NCBI GenBank assembly: GCA_965203605.1
Contig: OZ241902.1
Coordinates: 558,001 to 622,000, forward strand
DNA length: 64,000 nucleotides
Source of the DNA: JAPOUP01 sp965203605
GTDB taxonomy: Bacteria > Pseudomonadota > Alphaproteobacteria > Rhodobacterales > Rhodobacteraceae
Direction of reading: 5' to 3'
The notes under the pieces were generated by a model. It was not told where the DNA came from. It worked only from the letters and a program-made list of their open reading frames with translations, and ran no database searches. Position 1 is the stretch's first letter. Each line of letters begins with the position of its first letter. Of this stretch, positions 9,181 to 18,233 are shown piece by piece. A program made the position numbers and the translations under genes.

Positions 9181-9826
9181 TCAACCACCATCAGGCGTGG
9201 AGTCGGTCAGCGGTCTGTCAACCGGCTTCCAGTGTTGCATAGTCGAGTTTCCGTCCTTCGGGATGAATTTCGTCCAGTCGCGACGGCATTTCCAAAGCAG
9301 CGACGGACGTCCATAAATAGGCGAATCGGCATACCCATGGAACGGGTAGCCGTTCCTGAAAACGCGCGGACGGCCGCCGACGGGTACCGTCAGGTTGGCT
9401 CCGTCTCCCCCGCGTAGAATGAGGTCATGGGCGAAGGATCGGCCTGGCAGCCGGTCATGGAACCGTGTCAGCGGATGCCTGTCCGGTGCCGCAGACCGGT
9501 GGTCCGACAGCCTCCGCCGGATGGTGTGTTCGCCAAGGAAGGCCGGAAGCGGCGTATCCGCGAACCTCCCGTTCAGGGAATCCAGAACGGTGACCTAAAG
9601 GCTGTCGGTTGCCCTTACAAACCGTTGGGTCAGGTGAACATCATCCCCGTCGTTCTCTTCGGGCCGCAGGATCCAAAGCAGGCCTGAGGGCGCCTGGAAC
9701 ACCACCCGGACATAGCATGGTCAATTACATGGCCGAACTGCCGGATGGCCACGGTGTCCGGCTGGTTCAGGTCCGCCCGGGCCGCGCCCAAAGCCACCGC
9801 GAGCAGCGGAGCATGCCATGGGGCAT
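9181..9826 (-). pseudogene. Companion protein of ATPase copy 2, disrupted
   Basis: The C-terminal frame ends at 9181 and reads LTVPVGGRPRVFRNGYPF, then DWTKFIPKDG and TMQHWKPVDRP, clearly homologous to the C-terminus at 2-259. Going upstream the frame stays similar to protein (ILRPEENDGDDVHLTQRFV, FLGEHTIRRRL) but contains an in-frame TAG at about 9596, and the N-terminal part (RADLNQPDTVAIRQFGHVID) is in a different frame. The gene lies directly downstream of and on the same strand as its ATPase at 9838-11127, whereas copy 1 is convergent with its ATPase. The family is unknown; this copy is inactive unless the lesions are sequencing errors. Confidence 0.55.
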
Positions 9827-9837
9827 GGGTCTGTCCT

Positions 9838-11127
9838 TCAGGGGTTAGGGACCGTGTGGGCATCAGGGACATCTTCCCTGTCTGCGGTCAGGCGTGGTTC
9901 CGGTTCCGTTCCCCGTTCAATCAGGTAGGACCGGAACGAGGGAATCGGAGAATGGACGTATCCCTCCGCATCCTCATACAGGGCGCCTTGATGGGTTAGA
10001 TGTCTGAGGAAACCATCAAGACTGGTGTTTTCCGGCAGGTTCCATGGGATGTCCTCCGGTGACTCGCCGGTACGTCGGTGACGTGCGATGGAAACCAGGA
10101 CATCGACCCTGGAAAGACCTGTTTGACTCTGTTGTGTTTCATGGACAGGTATGTCCCGCATAACCGCTGCGATGAGGGACGGGGCCCTTCTCATATCGGG
10201 ACTGTATTGTTTGCCATAGTACGTCTGTCGTCTGCTCCATGTGTCATTTCCGATATCCGTCCAGTCCATACGGTTCATGTCACCGTTGACGTTCAGGGCC
10301 GCGTTCCCCAGGGACTCACCGGCATGGCGCAGATGCCGGGGCCAGCCGTCGCAGAGGTCGGCCAGATCGTTCAGCCGGGCGTTGTGCCGGGAGGTGTCGA
10401 GACCGAAATACAGCGCCAGGCGCCGCATGAAATCCCTGGTCTGCGCCGCCGTCAGCGGTTTGGTTTCATGAACGAGAGTATCCCGCGTGAGGTTCATCTC
10501 CCGGGATCTTGTGGCGGTGTCGGACAGACCTGTCAGTACAAGAATCAGGGGCAAGGGGGTGTCGGCGTTGTGGATCTCCCGCAGGAAACACGCGGCTACG
10601 GAATGGGGATCGCCCTGCAGGGCCTGGGCCTCGTCCACGGCGACGACTATAGGGGTTTTCCACGTCCTTTCCTCGCCCTGGCGGATGGCGCCACTGAGAA
10701 GTGTTGCTTCCCTGTAGGCGTCGAACTCGGCTGACAGGCCATATCCGGCCACCGAGGCACCGACGGATTTCAGCTTCTTGAGCCGTTTCCGGAGAATCCG
10801 CCGCCAACCGTCCTGCGAGCACGTGCCGGCGGCCACAATGGCCTGGATCACGCCGGAGGTGTCGTGACTGACAGATGCGGAGGAGACGGTCACCACCCGG
10901 GGGGTTCCTTCCTGACCTGTCCATTGCTGCTGCATCTTGTGGATGAGCGAGCTCTTGCCGGCCCCCGGTGCCCCCTGCACGATCCGGGTCATTTTCGGCT
11001 GGCCGGCGCTTTCCTTCGCCGTTGTCAGGATATCCTCGAGGATGTCACCGCGGCCGACGAAGACTGGCGGCGGGGCGCCTTCGCCCTGCCGCAGGTATTC
11101 GATAATCCTGGCACGGTTGAGCGGCAT
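9838..11127 (-). CDS. P-loop AAA-type ATPase, copy 2
   Basis: A 429-residue paralogue of the ATPase at 329-1711. Walker A is GAPGAGKS at residues 52-59 and Walker B is PIVVAVDE at 159-166, followed by AQAL, as in copy 1 (IQAL). The sensor-like region NxxRDT..TKPLTAAQT and the C-terminal SIARHRRTGESPEDIPW..HSPIPSFRSYLIERG blocks align with copy 1. The N-terminus MPLNRARIIEYLRQG is natural and no upstream extension is needed. The reading frame is intact even though its downstream partner at 9181-9826 is broken. Role unknown; ATP-dependent, probably cytoplasmic or DNA-associated. Confidence 0.75.
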   Translation of the reverse strand: MPLNRARIIEYLRQGEGAPPPVFVGRGDILEDILTTAKESAGQPKMTRIVQGAPGAGKSSLIHKMQQQWTGQEGTPRVVTVSSASVSHDTSGVIQAIVAAGTCSQDGWRRILRKRLKKLKSVGASVAGYGLSAEFDAYREATLLSGAIRQGEERTWKTPIVVAVDEAQALQGDPHSVAACFLREIHNADTPLPLILVLTGLSDTATRSREMNLTRDTLVHETKPLTAAQTRDFMRRLALYFGLDTSRHNARLNDLADLCDGWPRHLRHAGESLGNAALNVNGDMNRMDWTDIGNDTWSRRQTYYGKQYSPDMRRAPSLIAAVMRDIPVHETQQSQTGLSRVDVLVSIARHRRTGESPEDIPWNLPENTSLDGFLRHLTHQGALYEDAEGYVHSPIPSFRSYLIERGTEPEPRLTADREDVPDAHTVPNP

Positions 11128-12035
11128 GGGTTTTCTTTCGCGGGTCTTGCGTGTTTCCGGACATTAACCCAGTCCGGTCGGAAAACAAAGTCACAATGAC
11201 GTCCTTTACCCTTCGTTTTCGGTGGTGTTCCTTACGGGGCCGTTTCCGTGGGTGATCTGCCCGGGAACGCGAATAATCAGCCCGGATACCACTCCCGACG
11301 AGCCACTGGATTGGATCTTCAAAATCCGGAAAACTGCAATTTCGTTGGCAGAAATACGTCGTGCCAAAGTGGCCGATATGGCGTATGGATCATATTTCCA
11401 TTACATGGTATCAATCGGTCGAAAATTCAATGGAAAAGAGATGTTTCCGCCGCGACAACCGAAGCGGATATGACTGCTCCCGCCGTCCGGGTTTCAGGGA
11501 CGGAACAGACATGGGCGCAGACGCTGCTGGGATCGTTCCGTATATCTCTTGAGGGACGGATCAACGTAGCGTTCCAGCCAAGCCAGCAATCCCCACAGTT
11601 CCTCTTCTGGTTCAGTCAAGAACAAGGTCACACCTGTCAGCTCTCTTTCGTTCCCATTGTGGTGGTCGACACATCCCGTCCGATTTCGGCTGATCTTCCG
11701 GTTCGGAACCGAGTCGCCACGACTCGATCGGGTCACCGTGTTGTGGATTGACCGATCACCCATCCATACTGGGGAATCAGTGGCGCTTCTGATGGGAATT
11801 ATCGTGATGGACTGTTGCGGTAATGATCCGGTGATTCGGCATTGAGGCTGTCGTCACCGCTGCGATCAAACCGCAACATAATGCGTAATGGTTCCAGACT
11901 CTCTCGACGGAAAGTGTGACACGTCCCAAGGGTTCAGCAGGTTCGATCAGGATTCGACTCAGTCGGAATCATGTGATAATACCGCAGTTTGCGTCGAAAA
12001 GTTCTTGTCGTTCTGTTGAGAGTTGGAGAAGCACC
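11128..12035. other. Long intergenic stretch upstream of the SleB-type gene
   Basis: About 900 bp with no supported gene. Small frames exist (for example 11222-11473 plus and 11494-11763 minus) but none has a ribosome binding site or a recognisable motif. The AT content rises around 11870-12000, consistent with a promoter region for the downstream hydrolase; I could not define hexamers. Confidence 0.4.
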
Positions 12036-12719
12036 TTGCGCCTGATTTCCCTGCTCTGCGTGGTCGGTTTGACCTGCATTTTGGGCTGTGCCGGCTCAAT
12101 CGCTTCCGAGGCGATGCAGGCGGGCACTGAACGTCCCGCTTCCGAAGCCAAAAGGGGGGGTGCCGGCCTGCTCGGAATTCTCCGTTTCCGCTCCTCGGGC
12201 GGCAATGGCATGAGCCGCGCCGCCGATCGACAGGTTTTGTTCACCAGAGACTGGTTGGATGCGCAGCCATCGGCAACAGGTGATGCTGACTGGGAGTGCC
12301 TCGCGGAGGCGATTTACTTCGAAGCGCGCGGCGAGAGCGTCAGAGGTCAGTTCGCTGTGGCAGAGGTGATCTCGAACCGGGTCGCAAGCGATGGATTCCC
12401 CGACAGCGTCTGCGAGGTCGTCCGACAGGGAACGGGTCAGCTCTTTCAGTGCCAGTTCACCTATTACTGTGACGGGTTGAGCGAGAGCATCTATGAACCT
12501 GTCGCTTACGAGCGTGCAGGCAAGATTGCGCGTTTGACTTTGGACGGCAAGGCGCCGAACCTCACTGTCGGGGCGACACATTTCCATACCACCGATGTCA
12601 AGCCGTCATGGTCCAGGGTCTTCAAACACACCACAACCATCGGCAGACACCATTTCCGTCGATGGCCGGCCGACCGGGGTCGGAATGCAATTGGATTGGT
12701 TGCGGAAGACAGCCAGTAA
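12036..12719 (+). CDS. SleB-family cell wall hydrolase, putative lipoprotein
   Basis: A 227-residue protein whose C-terminal half is a Hydrolase_2/SleB domain: CLAEAIYFEARGESVRGQ, VAEVISNRV and CQFTYYCDG are family hallmarks, with the Glu of EAIYFEARGE as likely catalytic residue. It should cleave peptidoglycan glycan strands. I chose the TTG at 12036 because GGAG lies seven bases upstream and the resulting N-terminus MRLISLLCVVGLTCILGC is a signal peptide with a plausible lipobox (ILGC), placing the enzyme in the envelope. A longer frame starts at 11916 but the extra residues are not signal-like. The gene precedes the folate operon with a 55-bp gap. Confidence 0.8.
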   Translation: MRLISLLCVVGLTCILGCAGSIASEAMQAGTERPASEAKRGGAGLLGILRFRSSGGNGMSRAADRQVLFTRDWLDAQPSATGDADWECLAEAIYFEARGESVRGQFAVAEVISNRVASDGFPDSVCEVVRQGTGQLFQCQFTYYCDGLSESIYEPVAYERAGKIARLTLDGKAPNLTVGATHFHTTDVKPSWSRVFKHTTTIGRHHFRRWPADRGRNAIGLVAEDSQ

Positions 12720-12774
12720 TTTCATTGGGTATGTGAATTACGGCGGACTCGTAACGCCACTGCGGGAGACCGTA

Positions 12775-13698
12775 ATGAGCGAAGAAATCAGGCATGCCTT
12801 CATGCATCCCGAAGTGCGCTCTGTGGCGACGTCAGGCGCTGCGTCGCTCGACCGGATCAGTCTGCGTGGCTACATCGTCAATGCGGAGATCGGCGCCTTC
12901 CAGACCGAACGCGGCGTTCGCCAGCGAATTGAATTCAATGTCGTCGTTGAAGTGGCTCTGCACAACGAACCAGATGACGACGTCGATAACGTTTTGAGCT
13001 ATGACGTGCTGACCGAGGCGATTTCGGTCGAGTTGGAATTGGAGCGGATAAATCTCCTGGAAACGTTGGCAGAGCGGGTCGCCGCTCGAATTCTCAGGCA
13101 GCCTCGGGCAATGCGGGTGTTCATTCGCATCGAAAAGCTTGATCGCGGCCCCGCGGCACTGGGAGTTGAAATCGTACGGTCGCGCAGCCAGTCACGGGAA
13201 CGCTTGGGGGCAACGGCAGAGAGCCACTCGCTTCGCCCGACCGTCATTTACCTGACTGAAGAAGGGGCTACGTCCGCAAGGTTGGCCTTAGTGATTGAAC
13301 GGTTGGAACTGTCAGGGCAACCAGCCATCTTCTGCGTCGGTCGAATGGGAACCGCAGTGCCGCCATCTGGGAATCCCAAGGTGTGTCAGCGGATAGGCCT
13401 GCTCGCGATCGAGCAGAGTGCATGGAGCCTTTCCGGACGCGATTCACGATTTATTGTGGTTGATACTCGGACGGAACTGGATTGGGCCTTGAACAATGGC
13501 AGGTTTCCGGTCTGGGCTCCCTCCAGGATGGTTCTCGGTGCTGTCGGAGCGCCGGATGCGGGGTGGGTTGATTCACTTGAGCTTGCGGTGTGGTTCGCAG
13601 GTGAGGTGAATGCGGCGGAACTGGTGACTGTCGGCATCGCGCCGCCGACCGGTATTGACCTGCGTTGTCGCGAAATCCCATTGGGGAGTGTGAGATGA
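12775..13698 (+). CDS. folB: Dihydroneopterin aldolase with long C-terminal extension
   Basis: The first about 115 residues form a FolB domain (DRISLRGYIVNAEIGAFQTERGVRQ, then DDVDNVLSYDVLTEAI and LLETLAERVAARIL) that converts dihydroneopterin to hydroxymethyl-dihydropterin in folate synthesis. A further about 190 residues form a second domain that I cannot name; it resembles the extension seen in FolB proteins of some Rhodobacterales. The ATG at 12775 has GGGAG six bases upstream. The stop overlaps the folP start (ATGA), and glmM follows, so the three genes form an overlapping operon. Confidence 0.82.
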   Translation: MSEEIRHAFMHPEVRSVATSGAASLDRISLRGYIVNAEIGAFQTERGVRQRIEFNVVVEVALHNEPDDDVDNVLSYDVLTEAISVELELERINLLETLAERVAARILRQPRAMRVFIRIEKLDRGPAALGVEIVRSRSQSRERLGATAESHSLRPTVIYLTEEGATSARLALVIERLELSGQPAIFCVGRMGTAVPPSGNPKVCQRIGLLAIEQSAWSLSGRDSRFIVVDTRTELDWALNNGRFPVWAPSRMVLGAVGAPDAGWVDSLELAVWFAGEVNAAELVTVGIAPPTGIDLRCREIPLGSVR

Positions 13699-14729
13699 TC
13701 CGTCGCTACCATCCCGTCACCCGAATGGGTCCGGCTGGAACCCAAGGCAGGTTGCAGGGAACTGTGCTGCCTCTGGCGGGCAGCGATCACGTATGGTTCG
13801 ACAGCGCGAATGTCAGGACCGGGTCAGGCGGCTGGCAGCATATCAATAGTGGCGAACTTGACGAAGATGTCCGGATCCGCCTGAGCGCCCGTCGGGCGCC
13901 GATATGTGGGATCCGATTGGAGCGTCCGAGAATTATGGGCGTTGTCAACGTTACGCCAGACAGTTTCTCGGACGGTGGTGACAGAATCGCTCTGGACGAT
14001 GCGCTGGTCGCGATTCGATCCATGGCGGATGCGGACATCATCGATATTGGTGGTGAAAGCACCAGACCTGGGGCGGAAACGGTCCAGGCTGCCGAGGAGA
14101 TCGCCCGTGTGGTGCCGGTGATCGAATCCGCCCGCTGGGAAGGGATCACCGTCCCGATTTCTATTGATACCCGTAAGGCGATGGTTGCGGAAGCCGCCCT
14201 TGATGCGGGCGCGGATATGGTCAATGACGTGTCCGCGTTGGCATTTGACCCCGGGATGGCAGGCTTGGTGGCTGAACGTGGCGTGCCGATTTGCCTCATG
14301 CATGCCCAAGGTGAACCGTCGACGATGCAGGATGCGCCGTGCTATGGAGACGTGCTTCTTGATATTCTTGAATTTCTGGAGGCCCGAATCCGGACCGCCG
14401 AGGCGGCAGGGGTCGCCCGGGAGAGGATCATCATCGATCCCGGCATCGGATTTGGAAAGACTTTGCAACACAATTTGACCGTGCTTCGGCACCTTTCGCT
14501 CTTTCATGATCTTGGTGTTCCGCTATTGCTTGGGGCGTCCCGCAAGCGCACGATCGGTACGATTTGCGGAGTGCGTGAGGCAAAGGAGCGGTTGCCTGGG
14601 TCGCTGGCGGCCGCGTTACACGGTCTTGCGCAGGGAGTACACATGTTGCGGGTACATGATGTCGGCGCGACCAGGCAGGCGCTGGACATGCACATCGCTA
14701 TGAACAGGGGCGAATGGAATGGCCGGTAA
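13695..14729 (+). CDS. folP: Dihydropteroate synthase
   Basis: A 344-residue enzyme joining hydroxymethyl-dihydropterin diphosphate to p-aminobenzoate. The pterin-binding signature is clear: IMGVVNVTPDSFSDGG, IIDIGGESTRPGAE, and later IIIDPGIGFGKT and GASRKRTIG. It is longer at the N-terminus (about 80 residues before IMGVVNV) than the roughly 280-residue E. coli enzyme. The start ATG overlaps the folB stop and the stop overlaps the glmM start, which argues for translational coupling. Confidence 0.95.
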   Translation: MIRRYHPVTRMGPAGTQGRLQGTVLPLAGSDHVWFDSANVRTGSGGWQHINSGELDEDVRIRLSARRAPICGIRLERPRIMGVVNVTPDSFSDGGDRIALDDALVAIRSMADADIIDIGGESTRPGAETVQAAEEIARVVPVIESARWEGITVPISIDTRKAMVAEAALDAGADMVNDVSALAFDPGMAGLVAERGVPICLMHAQGEPSTMQDAPCYGDVLLDILEFLEARIRTAEAAGVARERIIIDPGIGFGKTLQHNLTVLRHLSLFHDLGVPLLLGASRKRTIGTICGVREAKERLPGSLAAALHGLAQGVHMLRVHDVGATRQALDMHIAMNRGEWNGR

Positions 14730-16059
14730 GCTGTTCGGAACGGATGGTGTGCGCGGTCGCGCGAACTCCTATCCGATGACGGCGGAAATCGCGTTGCGGC
14801 TCGGTTCCGCAGCAGGGGTCTATTTCCGCGGTGAAGGATCAAGTCGCCATAGGGTGGTGATCGGCAAGGACACGAGGCTGTCGGGATATATGCTTGAAAA
14901 CGCGCTGACCGCCGGTTTGACCTCGGCGGGAATGAATGTGCTGCTTCTTGGCCCGGTTCCGACGCCAGCCGTCGGCCTCCTCACCAGAACGATGCGGGCC
15001 ACCCTCGGCATCATGATTTCCGCCAGCCACAATCCCAGTCAGGACAACGGCATAAAGTTCTTCGGACCTGACGGATTCAAGCTGTCGGACGAAGCGGGAA
15101 TCGAAGCTCTGGTTGCCGGAGAAATGCCTCCCGCAGAGCCGGAGAATATTGGTGGCGCACGCCGCATTGACGATGGCCGGGGTCGCTATGAGGAATATGT
15201 AAAGACCACCCTCCCGGGTCAGGTTCGGCTAAATGGGGTGAAGGTGGTGGTCGACTGCGCCAATGGTGCCGCCTACCGTGCGGCTCCCGAGGTGCTGTGG
15301 GAGCTTGGCGCTCAGGTGATTCCCGTTGGCGTCTCACCGAATGGCCTGAACATAAACGACGGATGTGGCTCCACCGACACCACGCTTGCGGCCAGAACCG
15401 TCCGGGAGGAAAGCGCCGATGTGGGCATTTGCCTTGACGGTGACGCTGACCGCTTGATGATCCTCGACGAGACTGGCTCCGTCGCCGACGGCGACCAGAT
15501 CATGGCTCTGTTTGCGACGCGTTGGGCAGACCGTGGACGGCTTGCGGGCAACACGCTTGTCGCGACGGTTATGTCCAATCTTGGACTGGAGCGTTATCTG
15601 AATGGTCGTTCCATCGAATTGGAGCGCACGCCTGTCGGTGATAGGCATGTGATCGAGCGCATGCGTGCTGCTGGAAGAAATCTCGGTGGCGAGCAATCAG
15701 GCCACATCGTGATGACGGACTTTGTGACGACAGGTGATGGTCTGATCGCAGGGCTGCAGTTTCTTGCGGCTATGGTCGAGACCGGCCGGCCGGCATCGGA
15801 ACTGGCACGGAGTTTCGATCGCGTACCGCAACTACTCAGGAACATTCGGTATTGCGGTGATATGGATCCCCTCGGGAATCCTGCGGTCAGGAAGGTGATT
15901 TCCGAAGCGGAGGAACTGTTGAACGGTCATGGGCGTCTGTTGATCCGGAAATCCGGAACTGAACCGATGATCCGCGTCATGGGAGAATGCGAGGACGATA
16001 CGCTCCTGGCTCAGGTGGTTGAGGGAATCGTCGCGGAAGTTGAGGCGATAGTCAGTTGA
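14719..16059 (+). CDS. glmM: Phosphoglucosamine mutase
   Basis: A 446-residue cytoplasmic enzyme interconverting glucosamine-6-P and glucosamine-1-P for UDP-GlcNAc synthesis. It shows the KLFGTDGVRG start, the phosphoserine loop MISASHNPSQDNGIKFFG, the metal loop DGDADRLMI and the substrate loop LGGEQSGHI. The phosphate-binding loop RKSGTEPMIRVM is near the C-terminus. Length is normal. It overlaps folP by eleven bases, a conserved arrangement in many bacteria. Confidence 0.97.
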   Translation: MAGKLFGTDGVRGRANSYPMTAEIALRLGSAAGVYFRGEGSSRHRVVIGKDTRLSGYMLENALTAGLTSAGMNVLLLGPVPTPAVGLLTRTMRATLGIMISASHNPSQDNGIKFFGPDGFKLSDEAGIEALVAGEMPPAEPENIGGARRIDDGRGRYEEYVKTTLPGQVRLNGVKVVVDCANGAAYRAAPEVLWELGAQVIPVGVSPNGLNINDGCGSTDTTLAARTVREESADVGICLDGDADRLMILDETGSVADGDQIMALFATRWADRGRLAGNTLVATVMSNLGLERYLNGRSIELERTPVGDRHVIERMRAAGRNLGGEQSGHIVMTDFVTTGDGLIAGLQFLAAMVETGRPASELARSFDRVPQLLRNIRYCGDMDPLGNPAVRKVISEAEELLNGHGRLLIRKSGTEPMIRVMGECEDDTLLAQVVEGIVAEVEAIVS

Positions 16060-16122
16060 GACAGCGGGCCTGAACTGATCTAGGCTTGCATGTCGTGGAT
16101 TGAAGCGGCGGCAGTGCCATGT

Positions 16123-16152
16123 GGTCCGGGCGCTGACGCAAGCGCCCGGACC
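16123..16152. terminator. Strong hairpin between convergent glmM and ilvC
   Basis: GGTCCGGGCGCT at 16123-16134 pairs with AGCGCCCGGACC at 16141-16152 across a six-base loop. There is no long T run on either side, so it is a likely bidirectional terminator or mRNA 3' stabiliser for the two convergent operons rather than a classical intrinsic terminator. Confidence 0.65.
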
Positions 16153-16166
16153 CACGAATGAATCAA

Positions 16167-17189
16167 TCAGTTCCTGGACCTGTCGACCATCCTGCCGGCG
16201 GTGATCCAGGGCATCATTGCACGCAGTTTCTCGCCGACTTCCTCGATCTGATGCGCGTCATTGTTTCGGCGGATGGCCTTGAAGCTGGGCTGACCGACGG
16301 CGCATTCGGCCATCCAATCACTTACGAAGCGACCGCGTTGGATGTCGTCCAAAATCGCCTTCATCCGTTCTTTGGTCTCTGCATAGGGCAGAATGCGGGG
16401 TCCACTCACGTACTCACCGTATTCCGCTGTATTGGAGATTGAGTAATTCATGTTGGCGATGCCGCCCTCATAGATCAGGTCCACGATCAGTTTGACCTCG
16501 TGCAGGCATTCAAAGTACGCCATCTCGGGTGCATAACCCGCCTCCAACAACGTTTCGAAGCCCAGACGAATTAACTCGACAAGGCCGCCACAGAGCACGG
16601 CCTGCTCTCCAAACAGGTCTGTTTCGCATTCCTCCTTGAAATCGGTCTCGATGATGCCGGAGCGACCGCAGCCGATGGCGGAACTGTAGGCGAGCGCTAT
16701 TTCCAGCGCTTTGCCGGAAGCATCGTTGTGGACTGCCACAAGTCCTGGTACGCCACCGCCCTTGACGAACTCGCCGCGAACGGTGTGGCCTGGCCCCTTT
16801 GGTGCCATCATTATGACATCAAGCGAGTCAGGTGCCTCAATCAGGCCGAAATGGACATTTAGACCATGGGCGAAGGCGACAGCGGACCCGGGGCGGATGT
16901 GGTCCCTGACGTGCTTCTTCCAGGTCTCGGCCTGCAGTTCGTCTGGCATAGTGAACATCATTAGGTCGCACCAGGCGGCCGCTTCCGAAATGCCCATGAC
17001 CTTCAGGCTTTCGGCCTCGGCCTTCGCGGCGCTTGGCGAGCCATCCCGCAGGGCCACAACGACGCTCCGGGCTCCACTGTCCCGCAGGTTCAACGCATGT
17101 GCGTGACCTTGGCTGCCATAGCCCAGGATCGCGACGTTCCTGTCCTTGATCAAATTGATATCGCAGTCGCGGTCGTAATAAATCCGCAT
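16167..17189 (-). CDS. ilvC: Ketol-acid reductoisomerase (class I)
   Basis: A 340-residue NADPH-dependent enzyme of valine, leucine and isoleucine synthesis. The cofactor loop is AILGYGSQGHAHALNLRDSG, followed by the catalytic-domain motifs MMAPKGPGHTVR, ETDLFGEQAVLCGG and YSISNTAEYGEY. I chose the ATG at 17189 (MRIYYD) because GGAGG lies nine bases upstream; an upstream ATG at 17204 overlaps that site. It is divergent from two Lrp/AsnC genes. Confidence 0.97.
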   Translation of the reverse strand: MRIYYDRDCDINLIKDRNVAILGYGSQGHAHALNLRDSGARSVVVALRDGSPSAAKAEAESLKVMGISEAAAWCDLMMFTMPDELQAETWKKHVRDHIRPGSAVAFAHGLNVHFGLIEAPDSLDVIMMAPKGPGHTVRGEFVKGGGVPGLVAVHNDASGKALEIALAYSSAIGCGRSGIIETDFKEECETDLFGEQAVLCGGLVELIRLGFETLLEAGYAPEMAYFECLHEVKLIVDLIYEGGIANMNYSISNTAEYGEYVSGPRILPYAETKERMKAILDDIQRGRFVSDWMAECAVGQPSFKAIRRNNDAHQIEEVGEKLRAMMPWITAGRMVDRSRN

Positions 17190-17264
17190 GTCTCGAACCT
17201 CCATATTGCTGAGTACCGTTGGCAGGCTACCTCCTCATTCGGGATTTTCGAGAGTACGCTGATC

Positions 17265-17282
17265 GAATTTTCGGGAAAATTC
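17265..17282. promoter_or_regulatory. Palindrome GAATTTTC-GG-GAAAATTC, candidate Lrp/AsnC operator
   Basis: A perfect inverted repeat with eight-base arms and a two-base spacer lies between the divergent ilvC and lrp genes. A related ATTTTCGA sequence lies at 17243-17251. AT-rich imperfect palindromes of about this size are typical of Lrp/AsnC sites, and such regulators commonly autoregulate and control branched-chain amino acid genes. The assignment is inferred from position. Confidence 0.5.
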
Positions 17283-17322
17283 GCAGTGTTCATTCAAAAA
17301 CTCTTCAGATAATGGAAAGTCC

Positions 17323-17778
17323 ATGCTGGATGATCTCGACAGACGCATCCTGCGAACGTTGCAGGATGAACCGAAGCTGGGCCTGCCTGACCTTGCTGAC
17401 CGCGTTCGGGTGACTCCGTCCCGCGCTTCCCGAAGACTTGAAAGGCTTCGGGAACAGGGAGTGCTTCGGGGAATTAGGGCGTTGGTCGACTGGCGGGCGC
17501 TGGGCTACGAGGTCGAGGTGAGCCTGCGCTTTACTCTGGACAAAACCCGGGGAAATGCGTTTGACGAATTCATACAGGCAGCGCGTACGATTCCGGAAGT
17601 CACCGAAATCCAGACCTTTCTCGGAAAGGTTGATGTCCGGCTCAATGTGATAGCCTGCGACCTAGGGCACTATCGGCGGCTCTATCAGGAACGAATCCTG
17701 ACCCTGCCCCACATTGCTGACCTTGAGGCGTTGATGCATGTCGCGACGGTTAAGGAGCAGGACCGACTGCCCATATGA
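17323..17778 (+). CDS. Lrp/AsnC family regulator, first of a tandem pair
   Basis: A 151-residue protein: winged helix at residues 1-60 (LDDLDRRILRTLQDEPKLGLPDLADRVRVTPSRASRRLERL) and an effector-binding RAM domain after about residue 70. Members bind amino acids and act as octamers. The recognition helix reads TPSRASRRLERL, unlike the usual SxxxVxxRxxRL, suggesting a distinct operator. It overlaps the next paralogue by four bases (ATGA) and is divergent from ilvC, so branched-chain amino acids are plausible effectors. Confidence 0.85.
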   Translation: MLDDLDRRILRTLQDEPKLGLPDLADRVRVTPSRASRRLERLREQGVLRGIRALVDWRALGYEVEVSLRFTLDKTRGNAFDEFIQAARTIPEVTEIQTFLGKVDVRLNVIACDLGHYRRLYQERILTLPHIADLEALMHVATVKEQDRLPI

Positions 17779-18233
17779 TCGCGCTTGACGAAACAGACAG
17801 GTGCCTTCTTCGGGCACTGGTGGAAGATGCGACCCTTCCTGCGAGTACATTGGGACGGCGTCTTGGTCTTAGCCAACCGGCTGCATGGCGCCGAATCCGT
17901 CGGCTTGAGCAGATAGGAGTGATCCGGGGCCATAGGGTGGATCTGGATATCGAAAGCCTTGGATTTGGCGTGACTGTGTTTCTTGGGGTGAAACTAGCTA
18001 CGAAAGGCCGGACAGGGTTGGAGGAATTCGAGCGGGCGGTCGCGGCGATTCCGGAGGTACAGACGGTGCAGCACGTTCTGGGTCTCTATGATTTCCGCCT
18101 TCGGGTCGTTGCCCGCGACCTTTCGGATTTCGAGCGTGTGCTTCGGCGGCGGATCATGTCGTTGCCGGGGATTGGAGATGTCGAGGCGAACGTGCTCCTG
18201 AGTGAGGAGCGTCTGATGGGTCCCTTGGAATGA
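17775..18233 (+). CDS. Lrp/AsnC family regulator, second of a tandem pair
   Basis: A 152-residue paralogue of the preceding gene: ALDETDRCLLRALVEDATLPASTLGRRLGLSQPAAWRRIRRLEQIGVI is the DNA-binding part, followed by a RAM domain (VAAIPEVQTVQHVLGLYDFRLRVVA). The four-base overlap with the first regulator suggests coupled synthesis and possibly hetero-oligomers, as described for paired AsnC-like regulators such as the AhbA/AhbB-type pairs. Those pairs act in haem synthesis, so the comparison is structural only; no haem genes are nearby. Confidence 0.85.
   Translation: MIALDETDRCLLRALVEDATLPASTLGRRLGLSQPAAWRRIRRLEQIGVIRGHRVDLDIESLGFGVTVFLGVKLATKGRTGLEEFERAVAAIPEVQTVQHVLGLYDFRLRVVARDLSDFERVLRRRIMSLPGIGDVEANVLLSEERLMGPLE

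Noticed and set aside
11494..11763. Minus-strand frame of about 90 residues with a plausible C-terminal half
   Set aside because: No ribosome binding site, no recognised family and no operon partner; kept as non-coding.
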